From Streptomyces griseus subsp. griseus (lineage in GTDB: Bacteria; Actinomycetota; Actinomycetes; Streptomycetales; Streptomycetaceae), in contig NZ_CP032543.1 of the NCBI RefSeq assembly GCF_003610995.1, positions 4,960,001 through 5,024,000 on the forward strand: a stretch of 64,000 nucleotides of DNA, in the 5' to 3' direction. This document shows, piece by piece, positions 46,092-55,114 of this stretch; the stretch's first letter is position 1, and each line of letters opens with the position of its first letter. Below the pieces are notes generated by a model. That model was not told the origin of the DNA and made no database searches. It saw only the letters and a list, made by a program, of their open reading frames with translations. A program made the position numbers and the translations under genes.

Positions 46092-46133
46092 GCCGCCCGG
46101 TCTGCTGGTGACCTCACCGGCGGACCGGGCGGC
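46092..46133 (+). terminator. intra-operon hairpin after amfS
   Basis: An 11-bp perfect stem GCCGCCCGGTC (46092-46102) with 46123-46133 and an additional inner stem (GGTGA/TCACC), 6 bases past the amfS stop. A likely partial terminator. Confidence 0.75.
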
Positions 46134-46328
46134 CCGTCCGCCGGTCCCGAGCGGTTCTTCCGCCCGGGACCGGCGGCGTCCGTACGCCGGCCACTCCCGC
46201 GAGCCCCTATGCGCTGCCGTGAGCCGGAAGAGGAGAGGCTCCCGCAAGCCACAAGGGGAGAGGCTGTCGCGGACCGGAAGGGGAGAGTACGTGCGGACCG
46301 ACCACCGCGAGCCGGAAAGGAACACCCC

Positions 46329-48089
46329 GTGCGGCTGAAGCCCCGCCCCGCGACCGCGTCCGGCACCCGGCGGCTCGCCCGGCGCCATCCCGCCGCCCTC
46401 CTGGCCCTGTTCCTCTGCTCCACCGGCGGCGCGCTCGCCGCCCTCGCCCTGCCCGCCGCCCTCGGCCACACCGTCGACGGGCTCATCGACGGCGGGCCCG
46501 TGCCCTGGTCCGGGCTGCTGCTCTGCGCCGTGCTGACCCTCGCCGAGACCGGGTTCGACGCGGGCGCGGCCGTCCTCGGCACCAGCACCACCGCCCGCCT
46601 CACCGCCCATCTGCGCACCCGCACCACCGCCCGGGTCCTGGCCGCCGAACCGCGCGCCGCCCTCGCCGTACCGACCGGCGACCTCACCGCCCGGCTGACC
46701 GCCCGCACCGCCGACGCGGCGGCGGCACCCGTCACCGCCGCCGGAGCCGTCGCGGGCGTCCTGCTCCCGCTCGGGGCGGTCACCGGCCTCTTCCTCATCG
46801 ACCCCTGGACGGCGGCCGCCTTCCTCCTCGGCGCGCCCCTCCTCGTCGCCCTCCTGCACACCTTCACCCGCCGCACCGCCGACGCCGGGGCCGACTACCA
46901 GCGCGCCCAGTCCGTCATCGCCCACCGCCTCACCGAGGCCCTCGACGGCGCGGACACCATCCGCGCGGCCCGCACCGGCGCCCGCGAGTACCGCCGCATC
47001 CTCGAACCGCTGGGCGCCCTGGCCGACCACGGCCGCCGCACCTGGACCGTGTACGGGCGTGCCTCCGGCCAGAGCGCCCTGCTGCTGCCGCTCCTCATGC
47101 TGCTGGTCCTCGCGGTCGGCGGACTCCGGCTCGGCGCGGGCGCGATCGGCGTCGGCGACCTCGTCGCCGCCTCCCGGTACGCGGCCCTCGCCGTCGGCAT
47201 CGGCGCCCTCACCGGCGCGCTCGGTGCCCTCGCCCGCAGCCGCGCCGCCGCCCGCACCCTGGACCCGCTGCTCACCCTGGACCCGCTGCCGCACCGGGGC
47301 CTCGGCCCGGTCCCCGGCGGCCCCGGCCACCTCGAACTGCGGGACGTGAGCGTCGTACAGGACGGACAGCCCCTGCTCACCGGCGTACGCCTCACCGTCC
47401 CCGGCGGTACGTCGCTGGCCGTCGTCGGCCGCTCGGGCTCGGGCAAGTCGGTGTTCGCGGCGGTCGCCGGACGGCTCATCGACCCGGACACCGGGACCGT
47501 GCTCCTCGACGGCGTACCCCTGACCGCCATGGACCCCGCCCTCCTGCGCCCCGAGGTCGCCTACGCCTTCGCCCGCCCTGCCCTGTCCGGCACCACGGTC
47601 GAGGACACGATTGCCTTCGGGCCGTGGACCGCCGACGCCGAGGCGGTACGGGACGCGGCCCGGGCCGCTCGTGCCGACGGCTTCGTCGGGCTCCTCCCGT
47701 ACGGCTACGCCACCCCGCTCACCGACGCCCCGCTCTCCGGCGGCGAACGCCAACGCCTGGGCCTGGCCCGCGCGTTCGCCCATCCCGGCCGGCTGCTGAT
47801 CCTGGACGACGCGCTCTCCGGCCTCGACACCGTCACCGAGCACCACGTCCGCCGCGCCCTCGACGAGCGGGCCGGGCGCTCCACCCGCGTGATCGTGGCC
47901 CACCGGCTCTCCTCGGCGGCCCGCGCGGACCGGGTGCTCTGGCTGGAGGACGGCCGCGTCCGGGCGACGGGTCCGCACGAGGAGCTGTGGGCGGATGCGG
48001 AGTACCGGGCGGTGTTCCGTACGGAGGCGGGGGAGCGGCTACCACCACCGCCGCGCTCCGAAGCGATGCAGGAAGCGGAGGCCCGGTGA
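46329..48089 (+). CDS. amfB: ABC exporter (fused membrane and ATPase domains), AmfB/RamA type
   Basis: The protein has 586 residues. Six membrane spans lie within residues ~20-310, and the ATPase domain follows. Walker A is GRSGSGKS, signature LSGGERQRLGLARAF, Walker B LLILDDALSGLD and the H-loop VIVAHRLSS. The start at GTG 46329 (MRLKPRPATASG) follows AAAGG by 8 bases; upstream in-frame sequence is Arg/Glu-rich and not family-like. It overlaps the next gene by GTGA (48086-48089), so the two half-transporters should be made together and export the processed AmfS peptide. Gene names follow the amfTSBA order described for S. griseus. Confidence 0.9.
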   Translation: MRLKPRPATASGTRRLARRHPAALLALFLCSTGGALAALALPAALGHTVDGLIDGGPVPWSGLLLCAVLTLAETGFDAGAAVLGTSTTARLTAHLRTRTTARVLAAEPRAALAVPTGDLTARLTARTADAAAAPVTAAGAVAGVLLPLGAVTGLFLIDPWTAAAFLLGAPLLVALLHTFTRRTADAGADYQRAQSVIAHRLTEALDGADTIRAARTGAREYRRILEPLGALADHGRRTWTVYGRASGQSALLLPLLMLLVLAVGGLRLGAGAIGVGDLVAASRYAALAVGIGALTGALGALARSRAAARTLDPLLTLDPLPHRGLGPVPGGPGHLELRDVSVVQDGQPLLTGVRLTVPGGTSLAVVGRSGSGKSVFAAVAGRLIDPDTGTVLLDGVPLTAMDPALLRPEVAYAFARPALSGTTVEDTIAFGPWTADAEAVRDAARAARADGFVGLLPYGYATPLTDAPLSGGERQRLGLARAFAHPGRLLILDDALSGLDTVTEHHVRRALDERAGRSTRVIVAHRLSSAARADRVLWLEDGRVRATGPHEELWADAEYRAVFRTEAGERLPPPPRSEAMQEAEAR

Positions 48090-50058
48090 AGGCACCCCGA
48101 CCGGCCCGGGGCGACGCACCCCGACCGGCCCAGGGCGACGCACCCCGACCCGCCCAGGGCGACGCCCGCCGCAACGGTGCTCTCACCCGGGTCACCCGTG
48201 ACGCCCGCCCCTTCCTCCGTGCCCGCACCGGAACCGTCCTGCGGCTGGCCGGCTGGTCCCTGCTGGAGTTCGTCCAGACCTTCCTGGGCGGATTCGGCGT
48301 CGCCAGGGCCCTGGACCACGGCTTCCTCGCCGGACGCCCGCTGACCGGCCTCCTCTGGCTGGCCGTCGCCGCCGTGGCCGTGCTCCCCGCCCAGCTCGCC
48401 ACCCGGGGTGTCTTCGGGCGCCTCGCCGACCTGGTGGAGCCGCTGCGCGACGGGCTGGTGCGGCGCGCGGTCTCCCGCGCGCTCTCCGGCGCCCTCGCGC
48501 ATCCCGCCGGCACCACCGCCCGCTCCCTCTCCCAGGTCACCCATCAGAGTGAGATCGCCCGCGACGGCTGGGCCGGACTCGTCCTGACGCTGCGGTCGTT
48601 CGTGTTCACGGTGGCCGGGGCGGTGGCGGGGCTGCTGGCCCTGGAGCCGAGGCTCCTGCTGATCGTGGCGCCCCCACTGGTCCTGGGCACCGCCCTCTTC
48701 CTGGCCACCCTGCTGCCGATGGCCGCCCGCCAGCGCGACTACCTCACCGCCGACGAGGCGTACGCCGCCCACGCGGGCAGGACCGCCGCCGATCTGCGGG
48801 ACATCGCCGCCGCCGGTGCCGCCGACCGCACGGTGGCGGAGTCCGGCGCGCTGGCCGGCGACCAGGTCCGCGCGGCCCGTTCACTGGCCCGCTGGTCCGG
48901 CGTACGGGTGGTGGCGCTGGCGGTCTGCGGCCGCTTCCCACCTCTCCTGCTGCTCCTCGGCGCCCCCTGGCTGCTCCGCAACGGCCTCACCCCGGGCGCA
49001 CTGGTCGGCGCGCTGACGTACCTCACCCAGGCGCTCGCCCCGGCGGTGCAGGCGCTGATGACCATGCTCTCCACGGTCGGCGGCCGCCTGCTGGTGGTCC
49101 TGGACCGCTTCACGGACGCGCCGCCGCCTCCGGCCGAGGACACGGACGCCGACCGGCTGCCCGCTGTGCCAGCCGCCCCGGCCAAGGACAAGGCCCACGA
49201 CCGGGCACCGCTCCCGGAGGATCACGCCCCCGTCGCCCAACTCCGTTCCGTCACCTTCGCGTACGGCCCCGCCGCGCACCCCGTCCTGGACCGGCTCTCG
49301 CTCACCGTCGACCCCGGCGAGCACCTGGCCGTCGTCGGGCCGAGCGGCAGCGGCAAGTCGACGCTCGCCGCCGTGCTCGCGGGGTGGAGGCGCCCACCGG
49401 CGGCTCGGTGCGGTGGCACGGGCGGCCGGTGCGCGGGGCCGATGCCACCTCCGTACGGGTTCTGCTGCCCCAGCACGCCTACGTGTTCACCGGTTCGCTG
49501 CGGGACAACCTCCGCTACCTCCGCCCCGACGCGAGCGACCGGTCCGTCACCGCCATGATCGACGCGCTCGGCCTGGACCCCCTGATCTCCCGGCTCGGCT
49601 CCCTCGACGCGCCCCTGGAACCGGACCGGCTCTCCGAGGGCGAACGCCAGCTCGTCGCCCTCGGCCGGGCCTATCTGGCGGCCCCGCCCCTCACCGTCCT
49701 CGACGAGGCGACCAGCCGCCTCGACCCGGCCGCCGAGACCCGTGCCGAACTGGCCTTCGCCGCCCTGCCGGGTGCCCTGGTCGTCGTCGCCCACCGCCTC
49801 AGCTCGGCCCGGCGCGCCGACCGCATCCTCGTGATGGACGGCCCCCGCACCTGCTGCGGCACCTCCGCCGAACTGCTCCGCACCTCGGCCCTCTACCGGG
49901 ACCTGGCCGGACTCTGGGAACCGGACGAGGAGCCCCGCCGCGACAACGGTGAACCGGACGAGGAGCCCCGCCGCGACAACGGCCAACCGGACGAGCAGTC
50001 CCGCCGGAGCGGCCGCGGGAACGGGCTCATATCCACCCCGCCTCCTTCGCTCTTCTGA
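48086..50058 (+). pseudogene. amfA: second ABC exporter AmfA/RamB type, frameshifted after Walker A
   Basis: Frame 1 from GTG 48086 gives a repeated N-terminus (DAPRPAQG units), six membrane spans and the ATPase opening through Walker A GPSGSGKSTLAAVLAG. It then runs out of frame. The rest begins VEAPTGGSVRWHG in the next frame, with signature LSEGERQLVALGRAYL, Walker B LTVLDEATSRLD and the H-loop VVAHRLSS, to 50058. Adding one G to the run at 49381-49384 restores about 657 residues. The C-terminus has three copies of an 11-residue EPDEEPRRDNG-type unit. As written, the ATPase would be cut after Walker A and inactive. Its 3' end overlaps amfR by 32 bases. Confidence 0.85.
49918..50016 (+). 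repeat. 33-bp tandem repeats at the end of amfA
   Basis: Copies at 49918-49950 and 49951-49983 are nearly identical, and a diverged third covers 49984-50016. They encode EPDEEPRRDNG-like units, so length changes would stay in frame. Confidence 0.8.
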
Positions 50059-50644
50059 TCGCGTCGACCCGATTACGCGCCCCCGACTTCCGGATGGCAG
50101 CGGCGAGGTAATTCCGTACCGTCCCCGGGGTCAGATGCAGCCGCTGCGCAATTCCGGAGACGGTTTCCCCGCCCTCGGCAAGGGAGAGCACGCTCAATTC
50201 CCTGGGGGATAAGGGCATGTCGGCCACCTGTAACAGGCTGAAGGCAAGTGACTCGTCGATATGCCGCCCGCCGTCGGCCAGTTTGTGCATGACCTCGGAG
50301 AGATCCTCCACCGGACGGTACTTGTCGATATAGCCGCGGGCCCCCGCCTCGTACGCCCGGCGCAGCCCGCGCGGCCGGTCGCTGCGGGTGAGGACCGCCA
50401 GCGGACAGCATCTGCCGTGCGGTTCGGCCAGGGATCTCACCTCCTCCAGGACGTCCAGCGCGTCCGGACAGTCGAGGTCGGTGAGGAGCACATCCGGCCC
50501 CGGGACCGGTCCTGCGCCGACGAGTGCCGAACGTATCGCGCCCCGGTCGGCGGTCCGTACGTCTATTCCCTGCCCCGAGCCGAGCAGGGAGGCGAGCGAA
50601 GCGCGCCACAGGGGCACGGTGTGGACCAGCAGAACGGTTGTCAT
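50027..50644 (-). CDS. amfR: LuxR-type orphan response regulator AmfR/RamR
   Basis: The protein has 205 residues: a receiver-like domain (~1-120) and a LuxR/NarL helix-turn-helix (LSPRELSVLSLAEGGETVSGIAQRLHLTPGTVRNYLAAAIRKSG). The phospho-acceptor position is kept (VLLTDLDCPD) and the lysine is in YIDKY, but the N-terminal acidic pair is replaced (VLLVHTVPLWR), so classic metal-assisted phosphorylation is unlikely. Two leucines are TTA codons (complement at 50210-50212 and 50231-50233), placing it under bldA tRNA control. Start ATG 50644 follows GAGG. No sensor kinase adjoins. It should activate the convergent amfTSBA operon. Confidence 0.92.
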   Translation of the reverse strand: MTTVLLVHTVPLWRASLASLLGSGQGIDVRTADRGAIRSALVGAGPVPGPDVLLTDLDCPDALDVLEEVRSLAEPHGRCCPLAVLTRSDRPRGLRRAYEAGARGYIDKYRPVEDLSEVMHKLADGGRHIDESLAFSLLQVADMPLSPRELSVLSLAEGGETVSGIAQRLHLTPGTVRNYLAAAIRKSGARNRVDAIRRAKEAGWI

Positions 50645-50959
50645 CAAGCTGCCCTCGGCATTTCTCTCCTGGCGCGCGCACTACAGGCGTATCGCAGAAT
50701 GCGATGGTGTGTGCGCGTCGGGTGACGGGTCTCCAGTGGAGCGCATGAGCATTCGGGTACGCCGACGAATTGGCGGATTCCCGTGCCTGATGGGCGCGGA
50801 TGGGGGCGTTCGGGGGTACATCGGGAGCGCACGGAGTGTCGGACTGGCCGGAACCGGCTCCCCGGGGTCCGGCGCGGGGGGACGGAAAGGTGCGGTTTCC
50901 AGCCGGAATTCGGACTGCTTTCCGGCCAGATCCACCGGGCCCCTGGCCCTCCAAGGGCC
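50645..50959 (-). promoter_or_regulatory. amfR upstream region with AdpA-like sites
   Basis: 315 bases without a gene. TGGCCGGAAC at 50845-50854 matches the AdpA consensus TGGCSNGWWY, and 50919-50928 (minus strand, TGGCCGGAAA) matches at nine of ten positions. The first is about 200 bases before the amfR start. AdpA control of amfR is established in S. griseus; its operation here is inferred. Confidence 0.5.
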
Positions 50960-51841
50960 TCAGTTGAGCAGCGCCCGCGCCGCCTGCGCCTTCCGCCGGA
51001 TCGTCTCGGCCGTCGTCGGTTCGATGGCGTCGAGGACCTCCGCGTACTCCTCCATCTCCGACGCCCCGCGCTGGAACTCCCCGCGCTGGACCAGGAGCTG
51101 GGCCCGCTCGTAGCGCAGCCGGGCCGGGCGCGAGGGCAGGAGGAGCGAGAGCTCCACCGCCCAGAGGGCCACATCCGTTCGCTCGGGGCGGGCGGCCGCC
51201 CAGGCCCTGATGTTGTTCAGGATCCGCAGCACGGTCTCCAGCGGCCGCGCGGGCGTCAGCATGGACGGCTCAAGCCGCGACCCGGTCGCCGCGGTGACCA
51301 GGAGGTCGGCGTCGTCACCGGTCAGTGGCGCGCCCCCGGTGAACGGATCGACGAGCACCGGCTGCTCCGGGTCGCCGAAGCCGACGACGAAGTGGCCGGG
51401 CAGCGCCACCCCGTAGACCGGGGCGCCGGCCCGCCGGGCGACCTCGATCCAGACCACCGAGAGCAGGATCGGCAGCCCCCGGCGGCGCCGCAGAACCTGC
51501 TGGAGAAGCGAGGACTCCAGCCGCTGGTAGTCGCCCGATGAGCCGCCGAACTCGAACCGCCCGCCCAGCAGTTCCGCCAGCGCGGAGGCCCAGCCGGCGG
51601 GGGAGCGGGAGCCGTACGGCAGCAGCCCGGCGAGCCGGTCCAGTTCGATCTGGGCCGCGTCGATCCCGTACGGGTCGGGGGAGGTGTGGTCCGGATCGAC
51701 CGGGCGGGGCTCCTCCGGGCCGACCGGGCCTGCCTCCGCGCCCAGCAGCAGACAGAGCAGCGCCAGATCCGGCCGCTCCGACCGGGCCTCCTCGGCGAAC
51801 TGCCGCCGGCGGTCGGCCGTACCGGAATCCTGCGCGCTCAT
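50960..51841 (-). CDS. SirB1-like transglutaminase-fold protein
   Basis: The protein has 293 residues. The transglut_core2 (PF13369) region shows LLQQVLRRRRGLPILLSVVWIEVARRAGAPVYGVALPGHFVVGF, a fold with degenerate papain-like catalytic features, and VLVDPFTGG. A TPR-like C-terminus (RYERAQLLVQRGEFQRGASEMEEYAEVLD) follows. The ATG at 51841 was chosen because the sequence before it is Pro/Arg-rich and unlike the family. It lies 71 bases from the GNAT gene in the same direction. The molecular role is unknown. Confidence 0.85.
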   Translation of the reverse strand: MSAQDSGTADRRRQFAEEARSERPDLALLCLLLGAEAGPVGPEEPRPVDPDHTSPDPYGIDAAQIELDRLAGLLPYGSRSPAGWASALAELLGGRFEFGGSSGDYQRLESSLLQQVLRRRRGLPILLSVVWIEVARRAGAPVYGVALPGHFVVGFGDPEQPVLVDPFTGGAPLTGDDADLLVTAATGSRLEPSMLTPARPLETVLRILNNIRAWAAARPERTDVALWAVELSLLLPSRPARLRYERAQLLVQRGEFQRGASEMEEYAEVLDAIEPTTAETIRRKAQAARALLN

Positions 51842-51912
51842 ATGCGACCCATGCCCCTGCTCGTCCCTGCTGCTGGCTGCCCCCGCCCGGCCAGGGGGGT
51901 CTGCGGTCCCCG

Positions 51913-52920
51913 CTATGCGGGCCGGAAGTGGTGGTAGCGGTGGTGCGCCGCGAAGCCCATGCCGTCGTACAGCGCCCGCGCCCCTCCATTGTCCTCCTCC
52001 ACCTGGAGCCAGGCGGCCGAGGCGCCCTCGTCCAGGGCCCGCCGGGCCAGTGCCGCCATCACGGACGTGGCCAGCCCGCGCCGCCGGTGCTCGGGGGCGA
52101 CCTCGACGGCCATGAACCCCGCCCAGCGCCCGTCCACGACACACCGGCCGATCGCCGCGGGAGCATCCCCACCGGCCTCCCCGCCGCCCGCCACCGTGGC
52201 GAACCAGACCGAGGGCCCGCTGCCCAGCACCCGCAGCACATGCGGGCCGGGGGTGGAGAACCGCTGGTAGCGCGCGAGCCACGCCTCGTCCGGCGTGCGG
52301 CTCAGCCGTACCGCCGACACCTCCGCGTCCAGGTCACCGACCGGCGCCAGCGCGGCGATCCGTACCTCCGCGGTGACCTCGCGCCGCCACCCGTGCCGCT
52401 CCAGCTCCGCGCAGAGGGCCTCCTGCGTTCCCCCGGCCCCGGTCGCCGTCTGGATGTACGGGGGCAGGCCCCGCTCCTCGTACCAGCTCTCGACCCGCCC
52501 GAACGCCTCGCCGAGCGGCATCCCCGGATCGCCGAGCGGCAGCGCGGAGTTGGCACGCCGGGTGAATCCCCCGGCGGCGCGCAGCCGCCACTCGCCCAGG
52601 GGCTCGCTCTCCACCGGCTGCCAGGCCCGCGCGGTGACGGCGGCCAGCTCCTGGAAGGAGGCGGCCGGACCCCGCCGACGGGCCGGGGCGGCCGGGACGA
52701 CCTTGCCCGCGACCAGGGAGGATTCCGCGATGTGGACGGACTCCCCGCTCTTTCGTGTGATCGCGACCACACCCTCGTCCCATGATGTGAGAACGCCGAC
52801 CGTGTCGGTGAACTCCGCGCCCGCGCCGGCCTTCTCGGTACGCCGCCGGACGGAGACGCGTTTGCCCACGTCAGCCGGTGTGATGCGGACTTCCAGCCGT
52901 CCGCCCATGGTGAATTCCAC
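51913..52920 (-). CDS. GNAT-family N-acetyltransferase with N-terminal extra domain
   Basis: The protein has 335 residues. The first ~75 residues form a small beta-rich domain (EVRITPADVGKRVSVRRRTE, DTVGVLTSWDEGVVAITRKSGESVHIAESSLVAGKVV), then a middle region and the acetyl-CoA-binding GNAT motif VEVAPEHRRRGLATSVMAALARRALDEGASAAWLQVEEDNGGARALYDGMGF. Start GTG 52920 is preceded by AGGAGGGG 11 bases upstream; ATG 52908 is an alternative. It is divergent from the ferredoxin gene. The substrate is unknown. Confidence 0.88.
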   Translation of the reverse strand: MEFTMGGRLEVRITPADVGKRVSVRRRTEKAGAGAEFTDTVGVLTSWDEGVVAITRKSGESVHIAESSLVAGKVVPAAPARRRGPAASFQELAAVTARAWQPVESEPLGEWRLRAAGGFTRRANSALPLGDPGMPLGEAFGRVESWYEERGLPPYIQTATGAGGTQEALCAELERHGWRREVTAEVRIAALAPVGDLDAEVSAVRLSRTPDEAWLARYQRFSTPGPHVLRVLGSGPSVWFATVAGGGEAGGDAPAAIGRCVVDGRWAGFMAVEVAPEHRRRGLATSVMAALARRALDEGASAAWLQVEEDNGGARALYDGMGFAAHHRYHHFRPA

Positions 52921-53037
52921 AGCTCTGTCCGCCCCTCCTGTTCGGATCGTGCCCGAGAACGGAGATACTAGGGGCGGGCATCGACGACGCCGCGCTCCCG
53001 CGCGAGAGCCAACGCCCTACCGAGGAGGAACGACAGC

Positions 53038-53358
53038 GTGACCTACGTCATCGCGCAGCCTTGTGTCGACGTGAAGGACAAGGCCTGCATCGAAGAGTGC
53101 CCCGTCGACTGCATCTACGAGGGCCAGCGGTCCTTGTACATCCACCCGGACGAATGCGTCGACTGCGGAGCCTGTGAGCCGGTCTGCCCGGTCGAGGCGA
53201 TCTTCTACGAGGACGACACCCCGGAGGAGTGGAAGGACTACTACAAGGCGAACGTCGAGTTCTTCGACGACCTCGGCTCGCCGGGCGGTGCCTCCAAGCT
53301 GGGCCTCATCGAGCGTGACCACCCGTTCGTCGCAGGACTGCCGCCGCAGAACGCGTAA
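53038..53358 (+). CDS. fdxA: seven-iron (3Fe-4S/4Fe-4S) ferredoxin
   Basis: The protein has 106 residues, the standard length. The cluster-binding pattern is PCVDVKDKACIEECPVDCIYEG followed by HPDECVDCGACEPVCPVEAIFYEDD, with the spacing of one 3Fe-4S and one 4Fe-4S cluster, and the C-terminal LIERDHPFVAGLP is conserved. It starts at GTG 53038 after GAGGAGG. An electron carrier in the cytoplasm; it precedes dapC, as is common in streptomycetes, with a weak hairpin between. Confidence 0.96.
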   Translation: MTYVIAQPCVDVKDKACIEECPVDCIYEGQRSLYIHPDECVDCGACEPVCPVEAIFYEDDTPEEWKDYYKANVEFFDDLGSPGGASKLGLIERDHPFVAGLPPQNA

Positions 53359-53382
53359 CCACCGGCACCATGTGCGCAGCCC

Positions 53383-53413
53383 GGTCCCGTACGGCTTGTC
53401 ACCGTGCGGGACC
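53383..53413 (+). terminator. hairpin between fdxA and dapC
   Basis: A 12-bp stem GGTCCCGTACGG (53383-53394) with 53402-53413, one G-U pair and a 7-base loop. It may attenuate read-through into dapC. Confidence 0.6.
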
Positions 53414-53478
53414 GAGGCGTTTCCCCGTACGGCCGTCAACGGCCCGAGCCCCCGAGCAACCCGAGAAAGCAGAGTCCC

Positions 53479-54573
53479 GTGTCCGCAGTCTCCTCCCGCC
53501 TCCCGGTCTTCCCCTGGGACAGGCTCACGCCGTACAAGACGACGGCGCAGGCCCACCCGGACGGCATCGTGGACCTCTCCGTCGGTACGCCGGTCGACCC
53601 GGTGCCCGAGGTGATCCGGCAGGCGCTCGTCGCCGCCGCCGACAGCCCCGGCTATCCGACGGTGTGGGGGACCGAGGCCCTGCGCGACGCGCTCACCGGC
53701 TGGGTGGAGCGGCGGCTCGGCGCGACCGGTGTGACCCACGCCAACGTGCTGCCGGTCGTCGGTTCCAAGGAGCTGGTGGCCTGGCTGCCGACGCAGCTCG
53801 GCCTCGGCGCGGGCGACAGGGTCGCCTACCCGCGGCTCGCCTACCCGACGTACGAGGTCGGCGCCCGGCTCTGCGGCGCCGAGCCCGTCGTCTACGACGA
53901 CCCGACCGAGCTGGACCCGGCCGGGCTGAAGCTGCTCTGGCTCAACTCGCCCTCCAACCCCACCGGGAAGGTGCTGGCCAAGGACGAGCTGGTCCGGATC
54001 GTCGCCTGGGCGCGGGAGCACGGTGTGCTGGTCTTCAGCGACGAGTGCTACCTGGAGCTGGGCTGGGAGGCCGAGCCGGTCTCCGTCCTCCACCCGGACG
54101 TCTGCGGCGGCCACTACGAGCGGATCGTCGCCGTCCACTCGCTCTCCAAGCGCTCCAACCTGGCCGGCTACCGCGCCGCCTTCATCGCGGGCGACGCGGC
54201 CGTCCTCGGCGAGCTGCTGCTGATCCGCAAGCACGGCGGGATGATGACGCCCGCCCCCGTCCAGGCCGCCGCCGTCGCCGCCCTCGGCGACGACGTGCAC
54301 GTGGCCGAGCAGCGCGCCCGGTACGCCGACCGCCGCCTGGCCCTGCGCGCCGCCCTGGAGGCGCACGGCTTCCGGATCGAGCACAGCGAGGCGAGCCTCT
54401 ACCTCTGGGCGACCCGCGACGAGCCGTGCTGGGAGACCGTGGCGTACCTCGCGCAGCTGGGCATCCTGGTCGCGCCCGGCGACTTCTACGGCCCGGCGGG
54501 CGAGAACTTCGTCCGGGTGGCGTTCACCGCGACCGACGAGCGGGTGGCGGCGGCGGTCAAGCGGCTGTCCTGA
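53479..54573 (+). CDS. dapC: succinyldiaminopimelate transaminase DapC
   Basis: Class I/II pyridoxal-phosphate aminotransferase of lysine and diaminopimelate synthesis, 364 residues, the actinobacterial DapC length. It opens with LPVFPWDRLTPYKTTAQAHPDGIVDLSVGTPVDPVP. LNSPSNPTGKVL carries the cofactor-contact Asn, VFSDECYLELGW the Asp, and HSLSKRSNLAGYR the Schiff-base Lys. The start is GTG 53479. dapE lies about 2 kb downstream, so two steps of the same pathway are near each other but not in one operon. Confidence 0.95.
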   Translation: MSAVSSRLPVFPWDRLTPYKTTAQAHPDGIVDLSVGTPVDPVPEVIRQALVAAADSPGYPTVWGTEALRDALTGWVERRLGATGVTHANVLPVVGSKELVAWLPTQLGLGAGDRVAYPRLAYPTYEVGARLCGAEPVVYDDPTELDPAGLKLLWLNSPSNPTGKVLAKDELVRIVAWAREHGVLVFSDECYLELGWEAEPVSVLHPDVCGGHYERIVAVHSLSKRSNLAGYRAAFIAGDAAVLGELLLIRKHGGMMTPAPVQAAAVAALGDDVHVAEQRARYADRRLALRAALEAHGFRIEHSEASLYLWATRDEPCWETVAYLAQLGILVAPGDFYGPAGENFVRVAFTATDERVAAAVKRLS

Positions 54574-54614
54574 CCCGGTGCGTACGGGGCGTGCCCTGAT
54601 GTGAGGCGCACGTA

Positions 54615-54656
54615 CGAGAGGGGCCCGGGGAGTGCGCACCCCCCGGGCCCCTCTCG
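54615..54656. terminator. bidirectional terminator between dapC and the secreted-protein gene
   Basis: Perfect 16-bp stem (54615-54630 with 54641-54656) around a 10-base loop, between converging genes. Confidence 0.88.
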
Positions 54657-54676
54657 CATGTTCGTACGTCGGCGGG

Positions 54677-55114
54677 TCAGCCGATCGGCAGGCCACCCAG
54701 CGGCAGCGCGTCGGTGGGCAGGCCGCCCGCGAGCGCGTCGGTCGGCAGGCCGCCACCGGCGGCACCGGCGATGCCGCCGACGGCCTCGCCCGCGCTGCCC
54801 GCGGTCTGACCGGCGGTGTCCTGGACGGCCGGGGCGGCCACCTTGGCGGTCTGGCCCGCGGTCTTGCCCGCGGCGGGCAGGGCGGTGCCGACGAGGCGGC
54901 CGCCGGTGTCACCGGCGGCCTGGGTGCCCTGCCGGGCGGCGCTGTCCACGGTGTTGCCGAGACCGGCACCGTCCAGCGCGGTCAGACCGCCGAGGTCCGG
55001 GGTCTGCGGGAGCTCTGCGGCGCTCGCGGCGCCGGCCGCACCGACCACGGGGGCCGCACCCGCGGCGATCAGCAGCGCGGTACGAGCGATCCGACGGGTC
55101 AGGGGGAGGGACAT
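54677..55114 (-). CDS. small secreted Ala/Gly-rich protein
   Basis: The protein has 145 residues. The signal peptide LTRRIARTALLIAAGAAPVVGAAGAASA is cleaved before AELPQTPDLGGL. The mature part is rich in Ala, Gly and Thr with loose repeats: TAGQTAKVAAPAVQDTAGQTAGSAGEAVGG, and at the C-terminus GGLPTDALAGGLPTDALPLGGLPIG. Codon use is normal for the genome. I recognise no domain, but such small exported proteins are common in Streptomyces. The minus-strand start region lies at 55114, with a ~290-base gap upstream. Confidence 0.78.
   Translation of the reverse strand: MSLPLTRRIARTALLIAAGAAPVVGAAGAASAAELPQTPDLGGLTALDGAGLGNTVDSAARQGTQAAGDTGGRLVGTALPAAGKTAGQTAKVAAPAVQDTAGQTAGSAGEAVGGIAGAAGGGLPTDALAGGLPTDALPLGGLPIG

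Noticed and set aside
53017..54969. A 650-codon minus-strand frame opposite fdxA and dapC.
   Set aside because: A shadow frame across two clear genes with family motifs.
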